From positions 12,476,571 through 12,540,570 of the forward strand of contig NC_045138.2 of the NCBI RefSeq assembly GCF_008831285.2: a stretch of 64,000 nt of DNA. Direction: 5' to 3'. The notes under the pieces were generated by a model. It ran no database searches, had not been told where the DNA came from, and saw only the letters and a list, made by a program, of their open reading frames with translations. Of the stretch, positions 21,687 through 36,500 are shown piece by piece. The DNA is from Nymphaea colorata. Lineage: Eukaryota > Streptophyta > Magnoliopsida > Nymphaeales > Nymphaeaceae. The position numbers and the translations under genes are program-made. Position 1 is the stretch's first letter. The number at the start of each line of letters is the position of its first letter.

Positions 21687-21689
<3 letters not shown>
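20495..21689. other. Intergenic, downstream of the CDK5RAP3 gene
   Basis: No gene recognised. It holds a short (AC)n at about 21188-21204 and a strongly pyrimidine-rich stretch at 21255-21345. The open frames over the latter are compositional artefacts. Confidence 0.5.

Positions 21690-21741
<52 letters not shown>
21690..21741. repeat. (TA)n microsatellite
   Basis: About 26 TA units, immediately left of the 123-bp element described next. Confidence 0.95.
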
Positions 21742-21967
<226 letters not shown>

Positions 21968-22541
21968 CTCAAGCTCAATCTCGTTCTTCGACTAGTTCAA
22001 AAGCAAGTTGATCTGTCATTTTCTTAGCAACAAAATTTTTGGACATTAATATATAGTATTATCAAAAATCGATGCTTGAATTGAATAGAGCACCTAGTTG
22101 AGATCGGTGAATCAATTGGAAACAGAAAGTAGTATTCTATACAGTTTAGCATAAGGCAAAAAAATTAAGCTAGGAAAATTTTGAAATTTTATATAAATAA
22201 TAAAAAGTGAATAGTAAATCGCATAGCACTACATACGTTGCCCAGGGAATCAAACAGATTTTGACACCAATCTGATTCGGCTAATTTTGACAACAATGGC
22301 AGTCAGGCCACCTTTAGGCCTCACGGGACACTCATAATCCGAAACAGCAGAATCTAGCAAGCGTTCGATCCATCCATAAACAAGCACAGATATAATAACC
22401 AATGCTTATGAAGGCTAAATTAGCTCAAAATTTCTCATAGGCAATATACAAGAATTTTCTCCACTGGAATAATTCCAAAAACAAGAAGAGCCTGTTGTTC
22501 TACTCAATCGTATTTGACATTCTCCTTTTTGAAGTCATTTC

Positions 22542-24549
22542 CTATGGGCTGCTTAGCAGGGAATTGATTTCTCCAATGATATTGACAGGCCTTCCATCAA
22601 AGATTGCAGACAAAGTTGCTTCACACAACTTCTTAAGTTCCCTTGTTTTCTGTAATGCGGCTTCCTGGAACATAAGAACGTCTCAAGCAACTGATTAAGC
22701 ACATAAAATAAATGAAACAAAAAAGGAGAAATTTAGGTGGCATTCATGTATCATGGAAGTGGCTCACTTGGGGAAACCAATAACAGCAAAAGAGTTAAAC
22801 CATCAAGACCACATGAGGGTTTTCTGTAGAGGAACTACTAATTGTATACTTTGTTTAGCAACTTCATTTAATATCAAAAGGGGAAAAAATGATGCCCTTA
22901 ATATCAAAAAGGAAGAATCCAAGGCACCAGAAAGTCATTTAAGATCACCTGTCTAGGCCAGGATGAAGTCAATGAATTTTGAAGTTCCAAACGCCTTACT
23001 AGCAGATTTTTCAAGCTTTCTTTCAGTTTTGCCTCATGGTGTTTTTTCTCCTCAAGTGTGGACGCCAGTCTGTCCAAGAACCTATTTCCACCAAAACAGC
23101 ACAGAAGCATACAAGAGTTACCACAGAAACAAAAAAGGCATAAAAGATGTCTTTAAATTTCTGGTACCCAAGCTACCCCGTGCAACTTATGCATCAGAAG
23201 CCAGAAAAAAACATTACATTTGGAATTAATCATTAAAGAAACATTCTAGAGTACAATAGAAAAGGTATTTTCACGGTACTTGTGACTAAAAAACTGTAAC
23301 GAACACAGTCAGCATTGTAGTGTTAAGTGACCTAAAAAGCAACCAACTACTCAGAAGAGAAAGAGGGCAAAAGCACATTACACCAGTAAGTGTTAAACTG
23401 GAGACTGCTATCATGACAAAAGAAAGCAGCATTAGGTAGCCAAGATTTTCCTTTCCATTCAATCAAAAAATCAAATACAAATATTTAGTTTTGAATGAAC
23501 AGGAATGACCTTTTGGAGTTCAAAAGCATTATTAGATCACGTGCCTTCCTGTTGGAAAGCAGAAAGATTGCTGAGGAGAGATCGGATATCATAAACTGAA
23601 TAGCATCAGAAGGGTACTGCTGCAGCACCAAAGGAGCAACTGCCTGAACCTGATTCTGTAGGGAAGCTGTCTCCTCATTTCCCATTTCCATAAGTCGTTG
23701 TGTAAGAAAAGATTTGATCTGTCAATACAAATGGTCAATTGAAGAGCTCAACAGAAGACCTACACAGCTATCCAACGAAGCATCAGAAGTTATATAGAAG
23801 TCATCTCAGTAAAAAGGTCCCAAAAATAAAGACCATTTCAGTGAAACAAATCCATGGAAATTTTCATTTAATCTATATATGCATCGTATAAGTCTTGGTC
23901 TTAAGCTTTAATAAATCAGCAACCAGCACTTACTATCAACTCACTTTCTAACTTAGACCCCAACCCCATCATGAATTGAGTGTCATCCACTAAGATGGCC
24001 ACCTATGCCATCACTATTTCAAAGTATCAGTACCATTTTTGTACATATGATTGTGTATGAGTGTTTAACTGCATATGAGAGATATTCTGTTCCACCACAG
24101 AGAATTATTTTGTTCTTACATCCCAAAAAAAAGGGTTTTCATAATACATCAGAACAACCATTCTATGCTATGGGATCTAATCCAATCATTCATAAGAACA
24201 GATTCATTATTGGCTAAGCTAATATAATGATCATTTGTTAATAAAGTGAATATCAAAACCATATATATATATATAGAACTGATATCCTCCAGCCATCTGA
24301 AGCTCCGTCCAATCATGGCAGCCCGAATAATGCATCATTTAGTGACCGTAATTAAACACACCAAATGCACTGCATCGGTCGGTGTGTTGTGAGAGGCCTG
24401 AGGGTTTCACCATCCAAACTGGGATGAAGGAATTCACAAATCATATATATATTCATTCTTTTATTGTTTCTTTTTGCTTTTTAAGCTACTCCTGTGTGTT
24501 GTGAGAGGCCATAGGATTTCTCCATCCAAACCAGGATGGAGAAATTCAC

Positions 24550-24591
<42 letters not shown>

Positions 24592-27500
24592 CCTTTTTTT
24601 ATGTTTTTCTTCTGTTTTTTTGGCTTTTTAATCTGCTCTAGGCAGCTTTGAGCTACTTGTCAGCATTGTCACAAATATCATTCTTAGGAAAATATTGCAA
24701 AGTTTTTCTCTGGTATTTTTTGGGGAAGTTGCTTTCCTCAGGAAAATTTAGGGAAAAATCTTGGCAAATTTAAAAAAAAAAAACATAAACATTAGTGAAA
24801 AAAATAAATGAGAAATTAATAATCAGAAAAAAGTGAAGAAAACACCAAAAACATCACGAAAAACCAAAGATATTCATTTTTATGAGATTTTCAAAATCTC
24901 GCAAGGTTTCCTGAATTTGTCTTTTTACTTGTTTTTCTTGGTGAGATTTTTGAAAATCTCATGATATCTACGATAGTGCTCATTGGGTAGCTGCAATGGT
25001 TAGCTCTTTGTAGAGAGCAACTCCTTTCTCCTCTGTTATCCCTGTGTGGAGTGCTTATTATTCTTCTACACTTTCATCATTCAATAAAGACTATCAGTTG
25101 TGATCTCCACTGTCTACCAAGTGTTTGAGATATTGTTCTTTGTACTTCTTGTACCATGTGCTTGACACTTTACCTGGTCTTTCATTACATGGTATCAAAG
25201 CTTGGGGGGAGTGTTACACTCTTACTTTGTGGCCATCTTTGAGGACTGTTTTCAACAATCCTTTCTCTTGGAAAGTTGCATTCTTATAAGCAGATTTTGG
25301 TGGCTGTTCTCCCACCTGCTATTGGAGTTATCTTGTTGCTGCTATCAACTTCTAAATTGTGCCCCTAACCTTAAGAGATTCAATCTCAACATATAGCAAT
25401 TTTGTTACGAGGATTATAAATGGCCTAACTAGCTCGCTTCAATGTCTCTTTTCTTTCTTTTACCTTTGTTTTTTCCAAAGTGAAAGACAAAGAATTTGGT
25501 TCCATGTCAACCATCCCCAAGCTTTCTTCCTCCAATTACAAAACATGGGCCTTGTCCCTAAAACATACTTTTTGGGGGAGAAATCTTTGGGGTTATATTG
25601 ATGGATGCAAAAGATGAATTTCAACATATTCTTACAAAAATGTTGATGGAAAAGAAGTTGAATAGAATTAGAATGAGAAAGAAGATGGTCACAAAAAATA
25701 TAACAAGAAATGAAGAGCTTGGAAACGTGGCCATAAAGTTATTCATAGGCTTCAAATTGTCTCACTCAGCCAGTCAAGCCAAATATCCAAATTTCAATTA
25801 GCTTATGATGTTTCGAATTACACAAAAGAGACATTCACTTTAAAGGATGTTGCACATAAAACAAATCACAGAAGTATCATACTTGCTCAACATGGGGATA
25901 AAACTATTAAAGAATTTTATAGTGAGATAATGCAACTCCTAGATCAACTTCTTCTATGTGAACCAAGGAAGACAACAAATTTAGCTCTCAAAAAGGCAAC
26001 AACTTGAAGAAGATAAACTTCATAAATGTACAAATGGGGTGCAATCAGAATTTGAAGAACAGTCAATTCTCTTTTATAGAGAGCATCCACCTACCTGAAT
26101 TGACTATGAAAGAAACAAGATTATCTAGCTAAAATCACAAGAATGACAGTGTGTTTGACATGTCCAAATCTGGTCACAATGTGAAGCCTCATAGACCTCC
26201 ACATTAAACAAACAAAACAATGAAGAATTCTACAAAAATGTGATATGTCATCATTGCAAGCAACTGAGATATATTCAGCCTAGATGTCTCAAGTTGAAGG
26301 ACGAAAAGAGAGTTGCTACTTTGGAATGCAAAAAACTCTCTGACTAAAATTTAAGTTTGTACGGGAGGAAGCAAGCTTTCATATAACAAATTGTTCAAGC
26401 TCTACAACTGTTGAACTACGGAAACCATTCATTGCAGTCATCTTTTCATATTTCTAAATGAAGGTAAAAATCCTTAACTTTTGGACTTAGGTGCCTCCTT
26501 TCTTATTATTCCTAATGAATAATTTCTTTCTGAATGTAAATATATCTTCAAATAGTTATACCATGGCCAATGGCACAAATCCGAGTATCAAAAACCTTGG
26601 AAAACTTGAAAAGAATCAAAACTCTGAAATTTTTGAAGTTTCTAATGTTCAATGTATTCCTAAAGTAAACTTGAATCTTTTATTTGTTTCTCAAATAACC
26701 CAACCATGGGTACAACGTTATCTTCTCATCCAAAGATTGTATTGTGCAAGATCACCAGCCTGAGAAGCAGATTATGGAAGGTCATAGACTAGGAGACTTG
26801 TACTACATGGATTTTCTTGATTTAGGACAAAAACCTTTTTATAACTTTGTGAATAAATAGGTATAGAGATTCTTCACAAAGATTAGGGCACCTTAGCTTA
26901 AAAAAATTATTTTCATTATCATTTGTTAAGGAATTTTGGAAAACTAAGACTTATTTTGTATAGATTGTACCTCGGAAAAATAAAAGCATTTCAATTTGGT
27001 TCAAGAAATTTTCTCTCCTCCCAACCCTTCGAATTACTTCATTTAAATGCATAGGGACGGGCACCAGTAGCCTCAAAAAGAGGCTTTTTTTATTATATTG
27101 ACTTTTTCAATGACTTTACTAGATATAAATGGATATATTTCTTCAAATTTAAACCTAAGTTCTTAAATATTGTAACATCTTTCATAAATTCATTCAAACT
27201 TAATTTAATGCTAACCTTATCTTTCTAGTGACTTTAGAAAATATTTAGAAGATACCTTAACAAAATGGATTAGTCAAAAGAAACATAGACATATCATTAA
27301 AACTACTAGAACGTTATTCCATGAAATGTGCCAAAACAATTTTGCACCAAAGTCACACGTACAACTGTCTATTAATAAATAGAATGGCTTCTTCATGTCC
27401 TCAAAATCTTTCTCTTATTTACAAACTTTTGAAGATAGAGTGTGACTATAATTGTCTCAGAATATTTGGATGAAAGTGTTTTGTTTTAGTCTAATCAAAA

Positions 27501-30500
27501 TGATAATTTTCTAGCAAAGCTATTCCTTGTACTTTCATTGGATATGCCAAAAATAAAAAAGGATATAAATGTTATTATTTGAAAATGATGAACCCTATGT
27601 ATCAAAAAATGTGTTTTTCATTGAAAACAAAAACGGTTTTGATGAAAGTCTAGCTGAGTCGTCGTGATGATGACATAGAGAATCTTGAACCTAGTTCCAT
27701 TGATAATGAGACCACCAATGAGAATATAAGTGAGCTTATCGATCAACCCGAAAACTAGAAATATGCCTATTAGTGAATCTCCCAATAGAAATGAGCAAAC
27801 TTTTGTTAGAAGATGTAAAAGAATCAAAAGACAATCCATAATATTTGTTTCATATGAAGCATTTCCCCAAATTATAAATCACGTCTCATGGCTATTCAAT
27901 CTTTTGAATAACTTGCTATCATGACGTTAAAGACAAATGTCAACGGGTAGAAAGTATGAAAAATGAACTAAATGCCCTTGCAAGTTGTAAATCATAGGAA
28001 ATTGTTGACCTCCCTAAAGATAAAAGGCTTATAGCATGTAGATGGCATATGGAGTTAAAGCTAAGAGTAACAATGCCTTGAAAGACATAAGGCCAGATTA
28101 GTTGCTAAAGGCTATGCACAAGAATATGGTGTAGATCATAAATAAACTTTTGTTCCTATAGCTCGCATGACATTTGTCAAGATTCTTATTGTTGCTGCCT
28201 CCATTAAATGGTGGTCACTTATCAAATAGATGTTAAAAATGTCTTTTCAAATGCTGAGCTTAATGAAATTGTATACATGGAATGTCCTCCTGCATGAACC
28301 TTCCTCAAATAAAGCTATTTGTCTTACAAAGGCCCATTATGGCTTAAAGCAAGTGCCTAAGACATGGTTTAATTAGTAAAGTTATGGAATAATTAATTAT
28401 TTTAAATCTTGTATACCGACACTACTTTTTTGTACAAATTTCTGAAGAAGGAATCGCCACATTATTGTTATATATTGATGACATGATTATAACTGAAAAT
28501 CACAAACAAGGAACCACAAAAACTAAAAACATTCTTAAACAAAAGTTTAACATGTCTGATTTAGGATTTATAATATAATCTCCTGGTATTGAGGAACCTA
28601 TTGTTCAAGATGGCTACTCCTATCACAAACTAAATATGTTTTCTAACATTTTTGAATGTTCATGTAGCACAAACAAAATGAAGATCACCAATATAGAACT
28701 TTTGACTAATCCCACCCCCTACAAACAACTTATTAAAGGCATTGTCTTTTCTTGTCATAGCAAGACCTGATATAGCTCATGTTGCTCATGTGATTAGGCA
28801 GTTTCAACATGCTTCGACTACAATACACAAGGGAGTTGTCCTATGGATGATAAAATATGTTAAGGATACTCTCTGCAACAGCTCTTCCGGTCACCTTCAT
28901 CATCTTTGGATGTCACTGCATGTACGGAGGGGTGGAAATCAAATCGGCCTGCACCGGCCTGCTGGTCAACTTGTAAAGGCCCGATGAGCCCATATGGTCT
29001 AGACCCAGTCCTGTACCCGGCCCGATTATTGCCGGGTCACACTAGGTCTGAGTCTAATTGGATCATGGGCTGGCATGACCTGTGTGATACCATTTCAACC
29101 TGCTGGATTAAGAAAAAAAAACAACAAAAAACTAAAACCTTTGTTAGAAAGAGGGTTTCAACTACCATTTGGAACCCTCGATCCAACGAGGGTCTCAACC
29201 TTTAAAAAACGAAGAAAAACGGTTGAAACCCTAATTCGAATGAGGGTTTCAGCGATTTTGATTCAATAGCTCTTTCTAATGAAGGTTTCAGCTACTGTCT
29301 GAAATCCTCGATCGAATGAGGGTTTGGACAATGAGTGTTTCAGTAGTTTGGATTGAAACCCTCGTTTGAACAAGGGTTTTAGGCTATGCCATGGGTACGG
29401 GTACGGGTGCCGGTGCTGGTACGGGTATGGACCATTTTTAAAAAACTTGGGTACGGGAGTACGGCCGTACAAACACACATATTTATGTCAAAAAATTTCA
29501 AACAGAAAAACATATTCGCACATATATATATCAAAAATTACAAACAGAATAACATATTGTTATATTCATAGGTTTTACACAAAGATGAAAAAACTGCAAT
29601 AGGAGACTCAAACATGTCTCATTGCCGAACATCAACACATTGAATAATTCCAAACACTCTATAAAATCCTGGGTCTCATAAAGAAGGAAGATCTTGGATT
29701 AATAAACTCCAACCTTAAGAAAAGAAAGAAGGACAAAGAACCAGACGAACAAAAAGCACTTGAACCCTGTTTGAGTCCGATATTCAGCAAGAGACCCAGG
29801 GGCTCGTTTCACTCCAACACATTTCCAATATTATGAAAAATCAAGCAATGAAGTTCATTAAATTCAAGAAAAAAAAACATAAAACAATTTCATGTCAATT
29901 GAACCAAACAAAAGACCCAGACGAACAAAAAGAACTTGAATTCGAAAACGAGAAAAAAAAGAGGTACAACAAGCAACAATTTTACGAATACAAAGAAAAG
30001 GAAAAAGAAGAAATGGGACAGAGAGAACGATCGGTCAACAGCACTAGTAAAGTAGGAAAACCAACCACGACTCATGAAACCAAGAGAGAATAGGCAGGAG
30101 AAAACCACACAGAACCGAAAACAGAAAATAGAACAGGGGTAATAGACACAAACACAAACATTAGAACCGAAAACAGAAAATAGAACAAGGGTGGCACCGA
30201 TGAAAATGAAAAGAAAAATGAAAAACGCGAAAAAAATACCGTGACAGTCGCCTCCTACCGTCGCCGTTCCGCCCCTGCGTTCGCCGCCCCTGCCGCTGCC
30301 TTCATCGCCGGACGTCGCTCAGTGAGAGGTAAGACAAAAACCCTTAAAACTTAAAACGAAAACATGTTTTAAGTTTTAAGGGTTTTGAACATTCTTTTTT
30401 TTTTTTAACGTTAAAATGGTTTTAAAAGAAAAAATCAAATAATCGTTAAAATTAAAAACAAACATTTTTGGACTCGGTCAAATTTGACCGTGTCCAAAAA

Positions 30501-33500
30501 AGGATGGATACAGCCTCCGGTGCGTTGACCGTACCCGGTACGGTCAACGCCGCACCATTGGCGTACCCAAGCCCGTACCAGTACCGGTACCGGGCGGGTA
30601 CTCCTCCTTTGGAGGAGTACCCGTGTAACATAGGTTTTAGGATTTTAGCTGCCATCTAAAGCCCTCAGTCAAATAAAACCCTCACTGAGGGTTCCAAGTT
30701 GAGGGTCAGCTCCCTCAACTTGAAGGTTCAGCTGGAACCCTTGATTTGAGCGTTTCCTGAAACCCTTAGGTCCAAGGTTTAGCCAAAGATTCCTTTGGTC
30801 GAGAGAGGAGTGTCAAATTATATGTACCATTTTCTGTTTGTGTCAGTGTGTGTCCACGTATATGTGTGTCTGTGTGTGTATAGTATCGGATGTTGCATAT
30901 CTATATCTACATATCCATGTATTTTTTTTTTTCTTTTGTATTTATTGTATATAGTTTCTGCAGCTCTAGGCGATTTTGAGCTTAGCCATTGCCAGCTCCA
31001 AATGCTACTTTCCTAGGTGTTGGGGCTAGCCAACAGTTTGCCCTTTGCTGCCCTCTAAAACCAGATGGCAGTTCTTTTATTCTGTTGTCCCTGTGCAGGA
31101 GTTCTTGCTATTATTACTCTTGTATATATCTTATCCATCAATAAAATTTTGAAAATTTTATTCTCTTGTGCTCACCAAGTGTTTGAGTTATTGTTCATTG
31201 TACTGCTTGTTCCTTATGCTTTGGCACAGTACCTGGTCTTTCATTACACAATACCAGCCAAATCATCATGACATTCCAATGTGAACACTTTCCCGGATCA
31301 GATTTGCCATGAACATCAACTGACTGACCTTGCTTAGGAAACTCAGAGTGGCCCAAAAGAGCACATATTGGAGTTGCCAACAGTCTTTTAGGTTTTTTGA
31401 CAAGGATGAGAAAAAGTTTGAAGTATCTATATTTATCTGTTTCAATATAACGAATTCACTGCCACCAAACATGACAAAGAATTTTCTTGTGATTATCTTC
31501 TTCGCCTCCATGTTTCCGTTTGACAGGAAAAGATTGACACATGTATTCATAAGAATGAGAATGAGCTGAGAACATGCTGAAAAAAAATGCACATCTAATA
31601 GTTATCATATTCTTCACATGAAACTTTTCATTACCATTCCCTTTTAGAAAGCAGCATGTTGTCAGTCTGGTGACTGTCAACCTCAATAAATGACAGAAAC
31701 ATAACAACAAAATTATCTAGCAATGACATTATTCATAAACATTGGATGGCACTATCCAGAAATAGAGTACTGTCTTAAATTGTGTAAAACCCATGCTTAA
31801 GAGAAGTCAATTTCTCTTGAATAATTTGAAGCACCCGGACAATAATCAACAAATACGAGTCACCAATATTGACAGTGGCCACCAATATCACCAACACCAG
31901 GAAATACTGTCACATGATTGCCATTTTACAGGAGACAGCAAATGTTTCAAATTATCGGTATACATCTAAAATAACACTAGAATCAAGAGTATCTAATGTT
32001 ATATCAATATTATTCCAAAGTCTCAGAAAGGACAATTTAAAATTTTAAGTTCTTTCTAAGTACATGAATACTTTGATTTATGTCTTTCGTTCATTTTATA
32101 TTTCCCAAAACTTTCTTAGCATCATTTTAGCCCCATGAATCAGTGTCAACAGGAGAAGCAGAATCAAGAAATCTGGAACTAATAGTCTCAGACTTCCTAC
32201 CTGATCGCTAACAACCAAAGGTACACAAAAGGCCAACATTAAACTATGAGATGCATTCTTACCATTTGTCATCACATTTTCTCTATATTTACATAACAGA
32301 AAAGGGCAACTTAAACTAGGAGATGTATTCATACTTACCATTTACCATCACCTTAACTCTGGAAAATACAAGCTACATCCACAGGGACACACATACAACC
32401 AGTTATACATCATCTCATACATCCATAGAAGCAAATAAAAACGAGGCAATGATAGTAGACTTCAATTCACAACTACTAAAGGGAAATAAATTATTCAATC
32501 CAATGAAAAAAGAGTATGAAACTCAAACAGTCAAATACATCAACTACCTCAAACAGATCATCAAGGAGTCTGTTCCGATACTCTGTCTCTAAAAGTTTAC
32601 TTCTAGGCTCCTCGTTGGCCTTGTTGATTGTACAGGTATTCAAATCAGAAATTTTAGGCTTCTGATCTGCATCAGGTATCCCATCTAACATTTCAACCGG
32701 AGTATTCTCAATATATATATCCCAGCATATTTCCTGATCAGAACACTCTTTGCCAAGGCCACTCAACAATTCATTTGGTGAAACATGAAGAGAGTTTATA
32801 TCACCATCTGACAATGGTTGGTGGACATTTTCTTCTGGATTGACAATTTCATTTGATCCAAATAAAGTTTCAGAATCCTCTGATTGATCTATAGGACCGA
32901 TTTCCCAGTCAATACCAGTATTATCAAGTGTGATGTTCCAGTCAATGTCAACCACATCATGCTCTTGGTTCTCCACTATCGGCAAAGAAGAACTCATCTC
33001 AAACTGAACTTCTGAATCCACAATCTCAGGGTCCACTGATATATTAAAGGAAGGCGGATTGGTACGAAGATTTCTCAAATTTGACAGAACCGAGTCAGTC
33101 ACCTTCTGCAGTCAAAGATAAAGAAGTAATAATAAAAAGAGAAAATACAAAGTAATGTTTGTGTACACATAATTGCAGATTAAGGCCTCCATCAGTTTCG
33201 TTTATGTTTCAGATTTTAAATCCTTATGCTTACCTCTGTATCAGTGTGAACATCTGTCACAAAATTCAAATAATATTCTGTAGCTTTTGATACTGAATCA
33301 CCATTAAGAACCTCACAAGCCTTGCAGAACGTATCAGAGAGAGATTTTGCAGACTCCAAAAGTTCAACTTTGATGTTATTCCCCTTAAGAATCAATTTAT
33401 AACAGTTCAACAATTAAACAAAAGGCACTAGAAATGTTTGCAGCAACTGTAAGTTCGAAAAAGATGGTCATAGCACAAGTAAACCTGCAATCCTAGCTCT

Positions 33501-36500
33501 CGACAGGATTCTTCATATTTAGCGACTGATAAAGATATAGCTCTTTTAATATCAACTTCTTTACGGTCCATTTCTGACAGCTGCTGCTGAAGCTTCTGTA
33601 TTTGTTTCTTCTGATAGGGGCTTTAATGACAAGGTACAAAGTGTCACATACCATCGCCATTGCCACAAAGCATAATAAAGGACAACACATAGAAACAAGA
33701 TACTATCCTGTTGAAGTATTAGTCAAAGTAATGTTTTAGTAGTAAATTGACATACATGTCATAATTCACGGTCTGAACCATAATTTGTGCAGCCTCAGCA
33801 AGAAAAAGATGATCCTTTTCATATGCTCGCACAATGTTGATCCATTCACCCTGCAAAATTATCATCAGAAAAACAAACAAAGAAATAGAATGTGCATGTC
33901 TGAGAGAAGAGGAAAAATATATAAGACAAACAATGCTTACAGATGAACCAGAGGGACGACCGAAAATGTTCCTAGTCTCTGGAGTTGATTTCAGAAGAAT
34001 TTCACTTATTTTTTTTGCATCCAGATATCCTATTGCTGAAAATAATTTATGTCAAATTTAATAATAATGTGGAAATTTCAAAATACCTTAAACTTACAAT
34101 ACAAACAGATTATAGATAGAAGTGCAAATGTTACAGTTAGAAGCATGTTGGACATGAGGGCACATCAGCTGTGGTCAGGCACTCCTTGTTCAGGTTTGTG
34201 GGCTCCTATGCACTAACTGCTTGCAAAACCACTATTTAGAAGTGGTTCCAGCATACTGAGGCTTTGGCAAAGACCCGTATTGCTTGTCATATCCAAATCC
34301 AATTCTGGCAATAATCTTATTAATTCTCAGAATGTATGTAATCTCACAAAGAAAACACAATAATCACACGAACACATAACTGATACTGCACAATCATGAT
34401 AAGTTTCGAAGGGATGCAATGACCCTAAGCCTTCATTTCAAATAAGGCTACATCACTAATGTCTTAAGTTGTCTCGCTATAAACAACTTGCAGAAGTTTG
34501 CTTGAGGCCCATACTTCATCAACCGCCAACCAAAAAATACAATAAGGATCATGTTGTTTCTACACTATGTAATCATCACCTTAAATACCTAGTGAAGACC
34601 AACATTAACTTTGATCCAACCCTGTCTCCTTTGATACTGATTTCAAATTTATTACTTTCCTACTAAATTATGTTCTAAACTTTTTTAATATCTAGCACTT
34701 GTACTGATTTCAAATTTATTACTTTCCTACTAAATGATGTTCTAAACTTTTTTAATATCTAGCGCTTGTAAATTACTTGCACAAAACTGTTTTTCTTGTT
34801 CTTGTTATTTTTTCTCAAGATCATCTTTGAAACCAGCTTTCTTTTGTTCAGTGGTTTTAGTCACTTTCCTACTTTGACTAAGGCTACATCAAAATGTCGG
34901 ACTACTCTGGTTGACCATCACAACTCCAGGGTTCTTAGTCAATCTCAAACTGTTTAAAATTTTAAACTATTGTGATGTTACTTTCGAGAAACAACTCTAG
35001 GGACCATTGTTCACAAACATAATTCTTCAGCATTTATCAGTAAGGTTTTTCCAAAAAAAATTATCCTTGTTGGGAAATCTCAAAAACTAAAAGAACCTAA
35101 AAATAAATTAAGAATAATATAAGAAAATGTGGAATTATGAGTTTTATCAGTATTTTCATAATTGTTCCACAAAAATATTGATAAAGATTCAGAATAGTTT
35201 CTAAATTTAAAATAAAAGAAATGGAAGACATAAGGCTAAAGCACATATAGTAAAGGACTTTCCAGAAAAATGGGAAAATGCCATGATATCATTACGATAG
35301 TCACCTGATAAATTTACTGCTCTTTTGAAAATATCATGATGTTTTCTCGATAACAACATTTTTCTTCCTTTTTGGGGATAATATCCCCAATATTTTCAAA
35401 ATATCACCAACATTTTCAACAATGCTAAGGACTAGTGGACCTTCTCTTTGGAAAAGGTGAAGTTCATCTGAGTTGGGATTCTTATAGTCCCCATGCCTTT
35501 GTCCCGGTCATCCTTTGTAGACCCATTTGTTCTAAAGATTGTCTTTAAATATCTGTAGTGTGGAAGTAGAAGAAACTACTATAAATTTATAATGATGTTC
35601 CATCAACCATTACAAAGCTTCGAACATCGTACTTAAAAAAGGTTAGAATTAAGGGGAAGAGTATTGGATGAATGCCAACATTTGCCATATAGTCAATAAG
35701 ATGAATGCAACAACCTATCACATCATGTTTGTTTTTGAATGATGTCATAAGTGTGACAATTAAATTGGTTTGTTAATTTTGTTCCAAAAAAACATGACAT
35801 CAGTCATTGATGTTGATTGTTTCTTAATTAGTGGATAATGCAAGGATTGGGGGCCCACATTAAAACTCCTGGAGCTGCTTCAAACAGGCTACTCAACTCA
35901 TTAGTAGTGTATTTAGTTTATGTGAAATACTATATACACTCCAAAAAGCCACCCTTTGGTAGATTCAAATCCAACTACCAAAAGAGGGAACGGAACAATA
36001 CCAAAATCTCATCATGAGCAAGGTCCACCATTTTTATAGTTAAATGCAGGAGCAGATCAATAAAAGAATGTTCCTATATCTATGATTTTGAGACATACAT
36101 ACGTGAGTAGCATACTGCATGTTATGGTTTGCAATCCTTTGTGGGTGCACACGGAGACCAGCTATAGGGTGGTTCAATCTTCCAAACTATGCACTTAGGT
36201 TAGGCTACATCATACAACACTCCTGAAAGGGCACCATCCCATGTGCCAACATGGGTGAGGGTACAGAACACAGCTGACTCATTTTTTTGTAGTTTTTGAT
36301 ACTTTTTGTTTAGTAATCTATATTTTATGAATATCAATAATGAAGTATTTATTTGTTGCCATTCTGCGACTAAAACATGCCTCCATGCATTGTTGCCAAG
36401 CTTGTCCTCAGCAATTCCTAGGACAGTGCATAAATGGTGAATCATGATTAATTGGCTAAAAGATTGATCAAGTTTGGCATATGAACACCTCGGCTTGTCA

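Larger units (their letters stand above)
24977..31248 (+). mobile_element. Decayed Ty1/Copia element in CDK5RAP3 intron 7
   Basis: The left LTR is 24977-25189, the primer-binding site TGGTATCAAAGC is 25190-25201, and the right LTR is about 31019-31248. Domains run in Copia order on the plus strand: Gag near 25.5-26.1 kb, Gag-pre-integrase near 26.7-26.9, integrase near 27.0-27.4, and reverse transcriptase near 28.0-28.8. All have stops. About 1.9 kb of unrelated repeat-rich DNA (28.92-30.79 kb) interrupts it just before the expected RNase H region. It lies antisense to the host gene and is spliced out with the intron. Confidence 0.8.
23719..32547 (-). other. CDK5RAP3 intron 7 (8.8 kb), filled with mobile DNA
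   Basis: The donor is GAG|GTAGTT at 32547-32548 and the acceptor is TTGACAG|ATC at 23718-23719. The sequence carries (TA)n-bounded repeats (24.25-24.59 kb) and a Copia element in the opposite orientation to the gene (24.98-31.25 kb). The rest (23.72-24.24, 24.6-24.97 and 31.25-32.55 kb) is AT-rich with no recognisable gene. Confidence 0.85.

Noticed and set aside
31266-31710. Minus-strand open frames after the Copia right LTR
   Set aside because: Intron 7 sequence of CDK5RAP3 without domain similarity; no ATG context or splice logic.
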